Below are positions 17,721 to 26,110 of a stretch of 32,262 nt of DNA, piece after piece. Source of the DNA: a virus; IMG/VR virus record IMGVR_UViG_3300028581_001859, positions 1 through 32,262 of that record; one strand, 5' to 3'. How positions within the stretch are numbered: position 1 is the first letter of the stretch; the number at the start of each line of letters is the position of its first letter. The notes beneath the pieces were generated by a model that was not told where the DNA came from, did not search any database, and saw only the letters and a list, made by a program, of their open reading frames with translations. The translations under genes and the position numbers were made by a program.

Positions 17721-18926
17721 TTAGGCACTTAATGTCATTACACGCCAGCCGTCATCTGCGCCTGGCAACAATCTGAAGTACGATTCTGACCAATCAAATC
17801 TCATCGCACTTGACTTACGCAATACAAAGTTCTCAACAGCGGAATAAGCTGCGCCGCTATAAATCACTTTTTGAAGTGCGCGGGTGCTATCTAAACCAAC
17901 GATACGACCCGTACCGCCAATGAGACTTGGATCATCAATGATGAAGAAGTTCATACTGTCTTGAATGTTCGGGTTTGCCGCAACAACCATACTGTTCAAG
18001 CGTCCATCAGTGCCTTCGTTACCCGTCCAGATAGGTTTGTTTACACGACCCTCAATCATAAGATAAGTGTCTAAATCCGTAATACACCAATTGACATTTA
18101 ACTTTTTCCAATCTTTTCGAAGGAATTTGAGCCATGCCTTGTGTGTTATGAAGTTGTTACCAACAGCACACGCAGAATCAAGACTGGTAGATGTAAATGA
18201 ACTCAAGGCGGTAATGCCCAAGTCTGTATCGCCAAGAATACATTTTTTCAAACCCGCATCAATGATTCGACCTCTAGCACCGATTGCTTGTTCACGCAAC
18301 GCGATACCAACTAAATCAAGAGTTGTAGCTTTCATCGCTTCGTCGGTAATTGATAAACCAATGTTAAAAGATGGGATTCTGTACGATTTTTCAGATAAAC
18401 TGATACTTACCAATGCACGCGGCTCGGTGTTCTGAGACGCTGGATTTGAGTCCTCAGCTCTCGGTGCCGTTACGTCTATTAACGGCTGCGTCCAGCGTTG
18501 GCTATCAACTGATGTTGTTTTAGCAACTAAGCGTTGGAACATACCCTCATAAGAAGTGTTATCTTCCACAAGATATGCGTTCATCATTTCTAAAACAATA
18601 CTCGGGAACAACAGGCGACCCAAAACGGTGTCTCTGGCGTTGCCTTCATTTCTTGTCATAGTTGATAAGTTAATTTGTGTGCCGCCCGTAGCAAATAATT
18701 CTGCCATTGTAGGTGGTTTCAAACCTGTAGTTCTATCTTCTCTAACGAAAATGTCAGATGACGCTAAAACTTGGTCAAACGCTTTTCCGTATTTGCTCTC
18801 GTCAGTTGAGAATTTTGTGTTGATGTGTTGAGCAAACGATTTCCCATCAGCGTATGCCTGGGCATAGTCCTCCAAGGATAACTCTACTTCTTGTGACGTA
18901 CCGTCTTTACCAATAATTCTTGCCAT
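17721..18926 (-). CDS. Major capsid protein (HK97 fold)
   Basis: 401 residues, starting MARIIGKDGTSQEVELSLED. It follows the protease/scaffold and decoration-like genes, the usual order. The body has features of HK97-type capsid proteins: an N-terminal helical delta-like region, LLFPSIVLEMMNAYLVEDN, a beta region RALVSISLSEKSYRIPSFNIGLSITDEAM (P-domain or spine), and a C-terminal ESYFRLLPGADDGWRVMTLSA strand. A long cleaved N-terminal scaffold is absent, in line with a separate scaffold. The AAGGAG site is 8 nt before ATG. Confidence 0.85.
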   Translation of the reverse strand: MARIIGKDGTSQEVELSLEDYAQAYADGKSFAQHINTKFSTDESKYGKAFDQVLASSDIFVREDRTTGLKPPTMAELFATGGTQINLSTMTRNEGNARDTVLGRLLFPSIVLEMMNAYLVEDNTSYEGMFQRLVAKTTSVDSQRWTQPLIDVTAPRAEDSNPASQNTEPRALVSISLSEKSYRIPSFNIGLSITDEAMKATTLDLVGIALREQAIGARGRIIDAGLKKCILGDTDLGITALSSFTSTSLDSACAVGNNFITHKAWLKFLRKDWKKLNVNWCITDLDTYLMIEGRVNKPIWTGNEGTDGRLNSMVVAANPNIQDSMNFFIIDDPSLIGGTGRIVGLDSTRALQKVIYSGAAYSAVENFVLRKSSAMRFDWSESYFRLLPGADDGWRVMTLSA

Positions 18927-18938
18927 TCCGTGCGCTCC

Positions 18939-19436
18939 TTAAATCCGTTCAATTAAAATAGTGTCACCAGCTGCCGCAGCTACTGATGCCGCAGAGCCTG
19001 TTTTAACCGCTGTACCTGCCGCAGTTTTAATCAAGCGGATGTAACGCCATAAGCATTTAGTCGGTGCGCCTGAAATAACTACCGCAGGAGTACCAGGCTC
19101 GGGAGTAGCCGTTGTTGGGCGAACCGCAGGGGAACCTGCAACCACATAAGCACCGTAGGCAATCGCACCGCCTGCTTTCACTGAAACACGTCCTTCACGC
19201 TTTACAGACCCGAAAGACTGTCCATCGTTCACCGTAATCGGCTCCACTGCCATCAAGAACGCATCAATCTCGTCGCTTGATGCACACTCTGTGTAGCTTT
19301 GAACTGCGCCTAATTTTAATGCACGACCTAAATCAGCGGATGACCAGTTACCTGCGGTAACGCCGTTAGCGGTACCTAAAGCGGCTGATTCCCACGCTTC
19401 GGTTTCAATTGGGTCTGGAAATACAAAATCTGTCAT
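18939..19436 (-). CDS. Putative head decoration protein
   Basis: 165 residues, starting MTDFVFPDPIETEAWESAA. It is small and Ala/Gly/Val/Thr-rich, with beta-forming stretches (EGRVSVKAGGAIAYGAYVVAG) like capsid-stabilising proteins encoded between protease and capsid genes. The C-terminus TAAGTAVKTGSAASVAAAAGDTILIERI is low-complexity before a final strand. AGGAGA precedes ATG 19436. The name comes from position, size and composition. Confidence 0.62.
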   Translation of the reverse strand: MTDFVFPDPIETEAWESAALGTANGVTAGNWSSADLGRALKLGAVQSYTECASSDEIDAFLMAVEPITVNDGQSFGSVKREGRVSVKAGGAIAYGAYVVAGSPAVRPTTATPEPGTPAVVISGAPTKCLWRYIRLIKTAAGTAVKTGSAASVAAAAGDTILIERI

Positions 19437-19451
19437 AACTTTTCTCCTGGT

Positions 19452-19973
19452 TTAAATAGTCGCAGCGCGTAGGGCTGCGGAACTTACTTGTGTGGTTTCT
19501 TTCTCAGTTGAGGCTACTTCTATGATGCCACCAACGTGGAAAGTATTGTTAAACTCTTTACTGATGGTGTTGTAAGTTGACAAAATTACTTCGTCACTTG
19601 CGGTGCTAAGTTCAATACGACCACGCCCAAGACCCACGTTGCGTAGATTGACTGCATCTGTTGCAATTGCGCGTAACTGTGTGTGCGTAACATCAATTTG
19701 CTCCAACTTTGTTTTCATTTCACGGTTGTCCATTGACAAGGTTAAAACCTTCTCATGTGCTGCTGACAACTCTGCTTTAAAATAACTTAGCATATCAGAC
19801 TTAACCGCTACTTCTGGTTCATCTTGGATGTCTTCAATGACTTCTTCAGCTACTTCTTCTACAATTTTAGCAACCGTCTCAACGGTATCTAAAACACCCA
19901 TCTGTACTGGTAGTTCACCACCTGCTGCTAAAATAGCAACTTCCTTTTCACCCAGTAATTGTTTTCTAGCCAT
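19452..19973 (-). CDS. Probable nested scaffold protein, in frame with the protease
   Basis: Inside the protease gene an in-frame ATG at 19973 (MARKQLLGEKEVAILAAGG) is preceded, 8 nt upstream, by AAGGAG, the full Shine-Dalgarno core. Translation from it would give a 173-residue protein made only of the acidic coiled-coil tail. Lambda does the same with C and Nu3. The signal is seen directly; use of this start is inferred. Confidence 0.6.
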   Translation of the reverse strand: MARKQLLGEKEVAILAAGGELPVQMGVLDTVETVAKIVEEVAEEVIEDIQDEPEVAVKSDMLSYFKAELSAAHEKVLTLSMDNREMKTKLEQIDVTHTQLRAIATDAVNLRNVGLGRGRIELSTASDEVILSTYNTISKEFNNTFHVGGIIEVASTEKETTQVSSAALRAATI

Positions 19974-20825
19974 ATCTGGCTCTCCTTCTGCTGATAACTT
20001 CATTCGCCCAGAATCTTTAGCCCCAGACACCTTTTTTACTAAACTTGTTGTTAAATCTTCAAACGTTGTGATTTGATCTATTAGCCCAGCTTTAAGCCCT
20101 TCAAACCCAAGGAATGTTTTACCTTCTGCCCACTTTGTTGTGTCAGCAGACAGTTGACCACGAGACGCTGCGATGTGGCTGGTGAACTCGGAGTAAAGTG
20201 TGTCTAACTTACCTTGAATAACCTTTGCAGCATCTTTCGACATGACCTCGTAAGGACTGCCCAACGCTTTAAATTCACCTGCTCGGAAAACTGTGGGTGT
20301 TACGCCGCTTTGTTCCATAGCCTTAGTGTATTCTTGGCTGATCGCTATCACACCTATCGAACCAACGTCAGCTAATCTTGTCGTACTAATACTGTCTGCA
20401 CTTGCACCAATCCAGTATGCCGCAGATGCCATTTGACCCTCAGAAAAGGCTGTGACAGGCTTATACTCGCTGGATATTTTAGAGATTAACGTTGATACCG
20501 AATCGACCCCTGCTGCGCTACCGCCAGGAGAGTCAATGTTGAGCAAGATGTGTTTGATTTCAGGGTCTTGTGCGGCAACCGTTAATGTATCTTTGATTGC
20601 GTTATAACCCACAACTCCATACATGGCATAGCCAGGGTGCGCGTTAGTGACCAAAGAACCTACAATGTTGACTACGCCGACACCTTCGTGAATCGAGAGT
20701 AACCCGTAATCTGCTGGGTTAAAGCCGTCCGCATGGTCAGACAAGCTGACCTGAGAATTGGCTATAACTTCTGCTGCGGTTTTATATGAGGCTTCTGACC
20801 CCATCCATACTTGAAAATCACTCAT
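19452..20825 (-). CDS. S49-family (SppA-like) head maturation protease with C-terminal scaffold region
   Basis: 457 residues from ATG 20825 (MSDFQVWMGSEA). I prefer this start to ATG 20891 because it gives the 8-nt overlap with the upstream gene that recurs through these operons. HILLNIDSPGGSAAGVDSV is the oxyanion/substrate segment, GQMASAAYWIGASAD carries the nucleophile Ser, and RAGEFKALGSPYE carries the likely general-base Lys, as in SppA and phage prohead proteases. From about residue 280 the chain turns acidic and coiled-coil (VETVAKIVEEVAEEVIEDIQDEPE), typical of a scaffold. It processes the prohead before DNA packaging. An internal start (next entry) probably yields free scaffold. Confidence 0.88.
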   Translation of the reverse strand: MSDFQVWMGSEASYKTAAEVIANSQVSLSDHADGFNPADYGLLSIHEGVGVVNIVGSLVTNAHPGYAMYGVVGYNAIKDTLTVAAQDPEIKHILLNIDSPGGSAAGVDSVSTLISKISSEYKPVTAFSEGQMASAAYWIGASADSISTTRLADVGSIGVIAISQEYTKAMEQSGVTPTVFRAGEFKALGSPYEVMSKDAAKVIQGKLDTLYSEFTSHIAASRGQLSADTTKWAEGKTFLGFEGLKAGLIDQITTFEDLTTSLVKKVSGAKDSGRMKLSAEGEPDMARKQLLGEKEVAILAAGGELPVQMGVLDTVETVAKIVEEVAEEVIEDIQDEPEVAVKSDMLSYFKAELSAAHEKVLTLSMDNREMKTKLEQIDVTHTQLRAIATDAVNLRNVGLGRGRIELSTASDEVILSTYNTISKEFNNTFHVGGIIEVASTEKETTQVSSAALRAATI

Positions 20826-21012
20826 TTGCCACCCAATCATTTGCTTCAAGGTCTTCTTTCGGCATTTCCCATACCGTGTTGGCAGGAACATCTACACCAA
20901 CCAAGAACACACCGTCTGTTGCCTTGTACAAGTATTTCATACCGTGCCAGGCTTCTCGCTCAACGGTAAGACCCGAAGCGAGGTTGAAACTTACGTCACT
21001 GAACTTAGACAT
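20818..21012 (-). CDS. DUF2829/Tad2-like small protein (candidate anti-Thoeris)
   Basis: 64 residues, starting MSKFSDVSFNLASGLTVERE. The pattern LASGLTVEREAWHGMKYLY ... WEMPKEDLEANDWV matches the DUF2829 layout: an N-terminal G-x-V-x-R-x-x-W turn and a C-terminal W-x-P-x-x-x-D-x-x-A-x-D-W motif. Members called Tad2 bind the gcADPR signal of the Thoeris defence. The protein is short for the family because the middle loop is reduced. Its ATG overlaps the preceding stop (TAATG) and it overlaps the protease start by 8 nt. Family membership is likely; anti-defence activity is inference. Confidence 0.68.
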   Translation of the reverse strand: MSKFSDVSFNLASGLTVEREAWHGMKYLYKATDGVFLVGVDVPANTVWEMPKEDLEANDWVANE

Positions 21013-21371
21013 TAGTTATCCCCTTTTTTAACAGCCAAAGCTGGACTGATGATTGCTTGATATTTTGTACAATTGCTTGCTCTAGTTGCAACTTCATCCA
21101 TTCTTTCATGTAGTCTGTTAAAACTCTTATTGACATCATTGTTTATATCTTCGCGTAAAATATCTAAAAGTTCTCGTAAATCACACTGGGTTACGAACGT
21201 AGTTTCCACTTTCGCGATACGCTTGTCCAAGCCCAAAATTGCTTTGTAATTATCTACATGGAGTCTTTCTAAATCGACTAACCGCTTTGTTGCCATATTC
21301 TTTACGATATTGATACACCAACCTAAAATACCCGCAACAATCGGCACAGCATATTGACTAAGTTCATTCAT
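21012..21371 (-). CDS. Holin-like single-TM protein with coiled coil
   Basis: 119 residues from ATG 21371 (MNELSQYAVPIVAGILG). This start is favoured over 21410 by a GGAA site about 8 nt upstream and the 8-nt overlap with the preceding gene. Residues about 6-25 form one membrane span (YAVPIVAGILGWCINIV). A charged amphipathic section with possible coiled coil follows (LVDLERLHVDNYKAILGLDKRIAKVETTF). The shape fits XhlA-like or other one-TM holin/lysis accessory proteins, or an i-spanin without an obvious o-spanin partner. Adjacency to the M15 endolysin supports a lysis role. Confidence 0.6.
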   Translation of the reverse strand: MNELSQYAVPIVAGILGWCINIVKNMATKRLVDLERLHVDNYKAILGLDKRIAKVETTFVTQCDLRELLDILREDINNDVNKSFNRLHERMDEVATRASNCTKYQAIISPALAVKKGDN

Positions 21372-21729
21372 TGTTAATTCCGTAGGCTTTAAATCTAACT
21401 GATTTACCAAATAATCTTACGGCATAATACATCGCGTAAGCCTTCCAACTCGTAGTACCTTCACTACACATGGCTTCTAAGAACACAGAATCCGCGACAT
21501 GGCGAGGAATAGCACGGCTAGAATAGAGAAAGTCATGAAGAGTAGCAGACCGATTAGCCACCCCATTAAACAAAGCGTAAAGCAAAGGCGTTCTTGGTAC
21601 GCTTGCATAATCTGTGACAAAACCAATTGGGACGTGGTATGCGGAAGCATTATTTGAATAAACTAGGGGTAATGTTAGTTGTTTTTTACCATCTTGAAGC
21701 TCTCTTACGTTTAGGTCAGTTAGAAACAT
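21364..21729 (-). CDS. DUF1353 family protein
   Basis: 121 residues from ATG 21729 (MFLTDLNVRELQDGKK). GGAGG lies 6 nt before this ATG, which decides the start. DUF1353 signatures are visible: VPIGFVTDYASVPR, ATLHDFLYSSR, and ADSVFLEAM ... AYAMYYAVRLFG. The function of the family is unknown, and it is often next to endolysin or holin genes in phages. It starts 1 bp after the M15 peptidase stop. Confidence 0.82.
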   Translation of the reverse strand: MFLTDLNVRELQDGKKQLTLPLVYSNNASAYHVPIGFVTDYASVPRTPLLYALFNGVANRSATLHDFLYSSRAIPRHVADSVFLEAMCSEGTTSWKAYAMYYAVRLFGKSVRFKAYGINNE

Positions 21730-21730
21730 C

Positions 21731-22099
21731 TTAACCCTCCCATCGGACGTGACCGCTTCTTCGCACATCAATATGATTGAACCCGTTATACTTTCCATGA
21801 CCTGGAATGACGAAGTTATCTTCTAACCAGTTATAGAAGTCATGCGGACCCATCTTCGTTGTTTTGATGTCTACTGCGTTTCCTAACAAGTGCTGAGATT
21901 TTATTTTGCCCCCACAAGCACGGTTGTGGGATTCACAACGGTACCCAGAGAGTATCTGAATCGGGGCATCCAGCTTAATCCGAATAGCTTCTAATAACTC
22001 AATCAACTTTGGGTTCATCTTAATTGCACCTTTTCCACAACATCTGCATGCGAATTCGGAGGGTTTAAAATGTGCTGAACCTGTAAATCCTGTAGGCAT
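21731..22099 (-). CDS. Endolysin, M15 family peptidase
   Basis: 122 residues, starting MPTGFTGSAHFKPSEFACRC. The zinc-peptidase signature of the M15_3 group is clear: SGYRCESHNRACGG, KSQHLLGNAVDI (His and Asp ligands) and FNHIDVR (third His). It would cut peptide stems or cross-links of peptidoglycan at lysis. An N-terminal CRCCGKG cysteine cluster precedes the catalytic core, as in related phage proteins. AGGAGA lies 8 nt upstream. It is the first gene after an internal promoter. Confidence 0.9.
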   Translation of the reverse strand: MPTGFTGSAHFKPSEFACRCCGKGAIKMNPKLIELLEAIRIKLDAPIQILSGYRCESHNRACGGKIKSQHLLGNAVDIKTTKMGPHDFYNWLEDNFVIPGHGKYNGFNHIDVRRSGHVRWEG

Positions 22100-22125
22100 A
22101 GTATTCTCCTGATATTATAGCGGGA

Positions 22126-22154
22126 ATTATACTCTAGTCTGGTGGATTGTACAA
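22126..22154 (-). promoter_or_regulatory. Promoter of the lysis-head operon
   Basis: TTGTAC (complement of 22149-22154) and TATAAT (complement of 22126-22131) are 17 bp apart on the minus strand, in the 59-bp gap between portal and endolysin genes. A second TATAAT lies a few bases downstream. This allows lysis and head genes to be transcribed independently of the terminase operon. Confidence 0.7.
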
Positions 22155-22158
22155 CTTA

Positions 22159-23625
22159 TCATGGCTTTGCCTTGTTATCTTTACCACCCGCAGATTTAGG
22201 TGATTTACCACCCTGCATCGGTGAAGCTGCCCGTGTGGCTGGGTTCGCATCCGTATTTGTAGATAACACATCAGCACTTTGGGTTAAAAACCCTGTACCT
22301 GATAACGGTTTGAACGTTGGGCTTAATTCACCCGTATCCATCAACATTGCCGCTTCTGAATCTGAGATGAACCCATAGCTCAATTGTTCTAAAACTCGCT
22401 GTTGCTGCATCATGTAGAAACTTTCAAGCTCCACAGCAGGTCGTAACGCAATCGGGCTGAACTTGGCTTCTACATACCCATCAAAGCCCACTAAACGGCA
22501 CGCCAGGGTTAAGGCGCGTGAAAGAATAGTCTCAACAGGTTGTTGCATTCCAGCGGCTTGTTGGATGAACAATAAGCTCTCAGTCGATGCCGTGTTCTGT
22601 GTCCCTGTACCTTTACCAATTACAGACTGCGGCACTTTTAACGACGTGGCAAGAATAGAATCAATAATTGCAATAAGTCCCGTGTAATCTGACGCAGCAC
22701 CAATTTGTGACGTTAAGTAATCTGTTTCCACGTTTGAAAACGTTACAATTGCACTTTCTGCTTTTAGGTTTTCAATTTCTTGCACCACACTGGTTCGGAT
22801 CTCTTCCATCCATGTGTGTAGTAACTTCGCATCACCGCGCACTTCCATTGGTGCTGCTTTGGCTAAGTCTTCGTAATTGATTTTAACGGATAAACGACTA
22901 TGCCCTGAACGGTTCACTACTCGTCTAATATCCTCGACAACCTCTGAGTGATAAATAGCGGAGTTAATTGCAGGTTCAATTGGGGAGTATGTATAAGCTG
23001 CTGTGGGGTCATAATCCAGCGCAGCATAGAAGAACGTTGGGGTGTCTAAATCAATGTTACCCTTCTGACTCGAGTATCTTGGGATTAGTTTCTGTGTGAT
23101 ACCGTCCGCTGTGCCTGATACTACCCACAGTAATTTCTCAGTTGAATTCGGTTTTAACGCATAAGGTAATCGTGCTTTATCTAATACCAACTCTGCTGCG
23201 GCACTGCCGTTTAGAATAACACCGCGTAATAAGGACTCTATTAGCCCCGCCATTGATAACCTATCGTCATACCCTGTTGTGTAGTCGAACTGGTAAGCTA
23301 AACGGTTGAGAATTGACCTTAACAGGGTAGAACCGTCAGGTGAAAGCTGGTGAGCCGAGTCATACACTCGATAATTCACTTTGGTGTTTGCTGTTCTTAC
23401 TAATGCCGCTACCGTTGCCGATACGTCTGGGTTTACTCGTGCAAGCTGCCGAATAGCTGCTAGTTCGTTCCCTGCCTGACGTAATTGGGCAACGCTCTGG
23501 TTGAAGTAACTGGTATTGGTATTGGATAACTTTGTGTCTTTGGACTTGCCCGTTGTTTCACCTGGTGCCTGAGTACCAACTACGAGCTTGTTTAATTTTA
23601 CGGTTGCGTCTATCGTTTGTGCCAT
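22159..23625 (-). CDS. Portal protein
   Basis: 488 residues, starting MAQTIDATVKLNKLVVGTQA. It lies directly after the large terminase (11-bp gap) and has the size and pattern of siphophage portals: VRTANTKVNYRVYDS near the N-terminus, the stretch LRGVILNGSAAAELVLDKAR, long central helices, and KVPQSVIGKGTGTQNTASTES, a typical portal motif. The C-terminal 50 residues are low-complexity and basic. It forms the dodecameric DNA channel at one capsid vertex and binds the terminase. Confidence 0.85.
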   Translation of the reverse strand: MAQTIDATVKLNKLVVGTQAPGETTGKSKDTKLSNTNTSYFNQSVAQLRQAGNELAAIRQLARVNPDVSATVAALVRTANTKVNYRVYDSAHQLSPDGSTLLRSILNRLAYQFDYTTGYDDRLSMAGLIESLLRGVILNGSAAAELVLDKARLPYALKPNSTEKLLWVVSGTADGITQKLIPRYSSQKGNIDLDTPTFFYAALDYDPTAAYTYSPIEPAINSAIYHSEVVEDIRRVVNRSGHSRLSVKINYEDLAKAAPMEVRGDAKLLHTWMEEIRTSVVQEIENLKAESAIVTFSNVETDYLTSQIGAASDYTGLIAIIDSILATSLKVPQSVIGKGTGTQNTASTESLLFIQQAAGMQQPVETILSRALTLACRLVGFDGYVEAKFSPIALRPAVELESFYMMQQQRVLEQLSYGFISDSEAAMLMDTGELSPTFKPLSGTGFLTQSADVLSTNTDANPATRAASPMQGGKSPKSAGGKDNKAKP

Positions 23626-23636
23626 GTTATATCCTT

Positions 23637-25373
23637 TTAGTATGTTTTCTCATGAACCCTTCCAACAACCGCTTGTCTAATAGATACGCTGGGGGAAAAA
23701 TTAGTATATTCACCTGCTTCAACCATTTGGGAAGCCATAGCTGCGTAACCTAACGAGTGGGCGTAGTGATCTGAACCCGTTTTTACCCACGAAGCAGATA
23801 TTAACTCGCCTTCTTCTCGTCGTTCGACCCTTTTGATATTTTGTAAATGTTGCGACATCGTTCCCATTTCTGAAAACGTAGCAAACTTTACTTTGCCAGA
23901 ATTGATGTTTTTAGCAAGTAAATCAAAGCACTTTGTTCTGTTAGCCGAGACTGTCCAGGTGTTCTCTTGAACAAGATATGACGGCAACTTACGGTCTGTC
24001 AGAGTGTAAGAACAGGGCAATACCAAACCTTCTGGCAATGCCGCTTGTATGCGTATTATCGTGTCAAAGTACGGTGCCGAATCGACTACCGCGCGTGTTA
24101 CACCAAACTGCTTAATACGCTCAACCACAGTAGTGTAAAGGTTGTCATCTTCTACCCTGACTTGCTCTGCCCAAAGAACATGAAGTTCTGAAACGCCATT
24201 TACTCGAACAGGTTTTGCAATGGTTATCCATGACGTTTTGCCAACGTCTAAGCCAAGCACCGCACCAGACAAGGGATTACCAGGGTTAATTGGACTCAAC
24301 GTTGTGTTTTGTCTTACGGCATCAGCACTAATGCTGTTGGTTGAACTATCATAAGGTAAGCCTAATGAGTAGTTGTAAAACTGAGATTCTTCATTGCCAT
24401 ACTCAATACGTTTGCGGAGTAAACTCTCGCTGCTATGGTAAGCAGGTAAATCGTATGGAGAAACAGCGTAGCCTCGGTAAGCAACGATAGACGGAAATTC
24501 TGCAACCCAATCTCGATACTCGTCACTCAAATTAGCTTGTGTGATAACACCGTGACAATGTGGGCATAATAGTCTTGCCGTGGAGAGCAGCCCTCTACCA
24601 TCCAAGTCTGTAACGTCTTCTGCGGTTAAGTTGGAAAAAGGTCTGTCATAACCCTGAACCACCACGTTTTCTAAAAAGTTGGGAAAGAACCAATCAGCGC
24701 AATGCTTACACTTCACAAGTCTTCGACGCTTATCTGACCGTTCAAACATAGCACTAATGCCCACACCTGTGACTGACGGGGTAGATAACCACCGACGAAT
24801 GCCACGAATGCCTAACTCCTCATGTAGAAAACGACTATGTGACAAACGAGATTCCGCAGACTTCAGTACCGATGGGTTTGAAAAGTCAATTTCATCGCAC
24901 GCAATTATGTCAGATGGGATTGAAATTAAATCCTTACCGAACGTCCCCGCAGCATAAAAAGCAGAACCACCAATCTTCTTGAACGAAGAACTGTCGTTCC
25001 CTGTACTCATGATACCTTTAATGTACTGAGAGCTTTCGATAACAGGGTCAATTCGGGCTTTAACGAAGCGCAGAGCCTCGTTTACGGTTGGCAGGGTGTA
25101 AATAGCTGTGGAGTTGTTCTGGACGGCTAAGAAGCCAATTACGAGGCGAGCTATGGTCTCAGATAAGCCCACTTGAGAGGGTTTAATGATACAGACATTG
25201 GGGTGTTTTTCATCGAGGAGGGCTTTTTGGAACTCATGGTCTTTAAATGAGTAGGGTTTTCCGTGCAAAGTAGTATTTGACATTAACCAATCACTTAACC
25301 GACCTAATGCCGAAGTTCTTGCAGCACTATCCCGCAAGCGGTTTACAAATTCGCGGGAAATCGGGTTAAGCAT
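23637..25373 (-). CDS. Terminase large subunit (GpA-like)
   Basis: 578 residues, starting MLNPISREFVNRLRDSAART. The ATPase domain has a P-loop-like IIKPSQVGLSETIA (residues about 57-70) and a Walker B IPSDIIACDEIDF. A CKHC ... CPHC zinc-binding pair lies between the domains, as in GpA-type terminases. The nuclease domain has LGLDVGKTSW, AVVDSAPYFDT and SDHYAHSLGYAAMA with the expected acidic residues. It cuts concatemers and pumps DNA into proheads. It overlaps the DksA-like gene by 8 nt. Confidence 0.92.
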   Translation of the reverse strand: MLNPISREFVNRLRDSAARTSALGRLSDWLMSNTTLHGKPYSFKDHEFQKALLDEKHPNVCIIKPSQVGLSETIARLVIGFLAVQNNSTAIYTLPTVNEALRFVKARIDPVIESSQYIKGIMSTGNDSSSFKKIGGSAFYAAGTFGKDLISIPSDIIACDEIDFSNPSVLKSAESRLSHSRFLHEELGIRGIRRWLSTPSVTGVGISAMFERSDKRRRLVKCKHCADWFFPNFLENVVVQGYDRPFSNLTAEDVTDLDGRGLLSTARLLCPHCHGVITQANLSDEYRDWVAEFPSIVAYRGYAVSPYDLPAYHSSESLLRKRIEYGNEESQFYNYSLGLPYDSSTNSISADAVRQNTTLSPINPGNPLSGAVLGLDVGKTSWITIAKPVRVNGVSELHVLWAEQVRVEDDNLYTTVVERIKQFGVTRAVVDSAPYFDTIIRIQAALPEGLVLPCSYTLTDRKLPSYLVQENTWTVSANRTKCFDLLAKNINSGKVKFATFSEMGTMSQHLQNIKRVERREEGELISASWVKTGSDHYAHSLGYAAMASQMVEAGEYTNFSPSVSIRQAVVGRVHEKTY

Positions 25374-25581
25374 ACTTCTTTAACCTTTGTTCTTCTTCTT
25401 CTATTGCACAAGTCAAGCAAGTTACCGCATTTATGGCATTTATTCGTGCTTGAGGGATATTTACCCCACATTCTTCACAAAAACCCGTAGATTTAACCAC
25501 TCTTTGGTAACTTCTGTGCCTTTTTAACGCAACTTCCATGTAAAAGTCACTTATTTCTCGCGCTTGATCTAAATCATCCAT
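25366..25581 (-). CDS. DksA/TraR-family C4 zinc-finger protein
   Basis: 71 residues. The motif CEECGVNIPQARINAI ... CLTCAIEEE is the C4 zinc finger of the TraR/DksA group, with an N-terminal helical part lacking the long DksA coiled coil, so it is the TraR/YbiI-like short form. TraR binds RNA polymerase in the secondary channel and can alter rRNA and stress promoters. A phage copy in the terminase operon may tune transcription late in infection, but that role is inferred. Start and end overlap both neighbours by 8 nt. Confidence 0.85.
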   Translation of the reverse strand: MDDLDQAREISDFYMEVALKRHRSYQRVVKSTGFCEECGVNIPQARINAINAVTCLTCAIEEEEQRLKKYA

Positions 25582-26110
25582 AGTTTACTTTATACATTTC
25601 ATCATAAGGCGTGCTTCGCTCCACAGGTAAAACAGCTTCCTGGTGAGTCGTAATCACATATTGCACCAGTTCTTTCATCTTCTCAATCCAAGAAGGTGCC
25701 AAACTCCCTCCACCCAACACTCGGTAAAAACTGACAGCTAACCCATCTCGCGCGTGTTCGGTGAAAAGGAATATGGCAGGGACTACTTCCAGTCCCGTAG
25801 CCCCGTAATTTCCAATCATCATCCATCTGCTACGCAAATGAACAAGGTAAGTGGCGTGGTCTAGCGAGTGCCTCAGTAATGTATCTGTGCTATTAGTCGC
25901 GGCGAAATACCAAGGGTGTTTCTCATCAAGTACCACCCACTCTTCTGGTCTATGCTGTAAATATCCCATCAACTGCTCAGTTTCACCCTGCGTTGATTTT
26001 ACCATCTCCAACATATCTATATGCCGTTTCACAACAGTAAAGTCCAAACCCATCACTCTTTTCACAAGCATTGATATTGGCGTTACTGCTCTTATAACTA
26101 GATTACTCAT
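25574..26110 (-). CDS. Hypothetical protein in terminase operon
   Basis: 178 residues, starting MSNLVIRAVTPISMLVKRVM. It has mixed alpha/beta content with many aromatic residues (HPWYFAAT, HLRSRWMMIGNYG, IFLFTEHARDGLAVSFYRVLG). The latter resembles GNAT-like or host-virulence-type folds but lacks a clear acetyl-CoA motif. Both ends overlap neighbours by 8 nt, so it is translated with the terminase genes and probably assists packaging or assembly. I do not recognise it. Confidence 0.62.
   Translation of the reverse strand: MSNLVIRAVTPISMLVKRVMGLDFTVVKRHIDMLEMVKSTQGETEQLMGYLQHRPEEWVVLDEKHPWYFAATNSTDTLLRHSLDHATYLVHLRSRWMMIGNYGATGLEVVPAIFLFTEHARDGLAVSFYRVLGGGSLAPSWIEKMKELVQYVITTHQEAVLPVERSTPYDEMYKVNYG

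Noticed and set aside
20826-20891. Upstream ATG 20891 as protease start
   Set aside because: The extra 22 residues (MFLPTRYGKCRKKTLKQMIG) are basic and unlike protease N-termini, they overlap the Tad2-like gene deeply, and the ribosome site is weak. ATG 20825 fits the operon's 8-nt overlap pattern.
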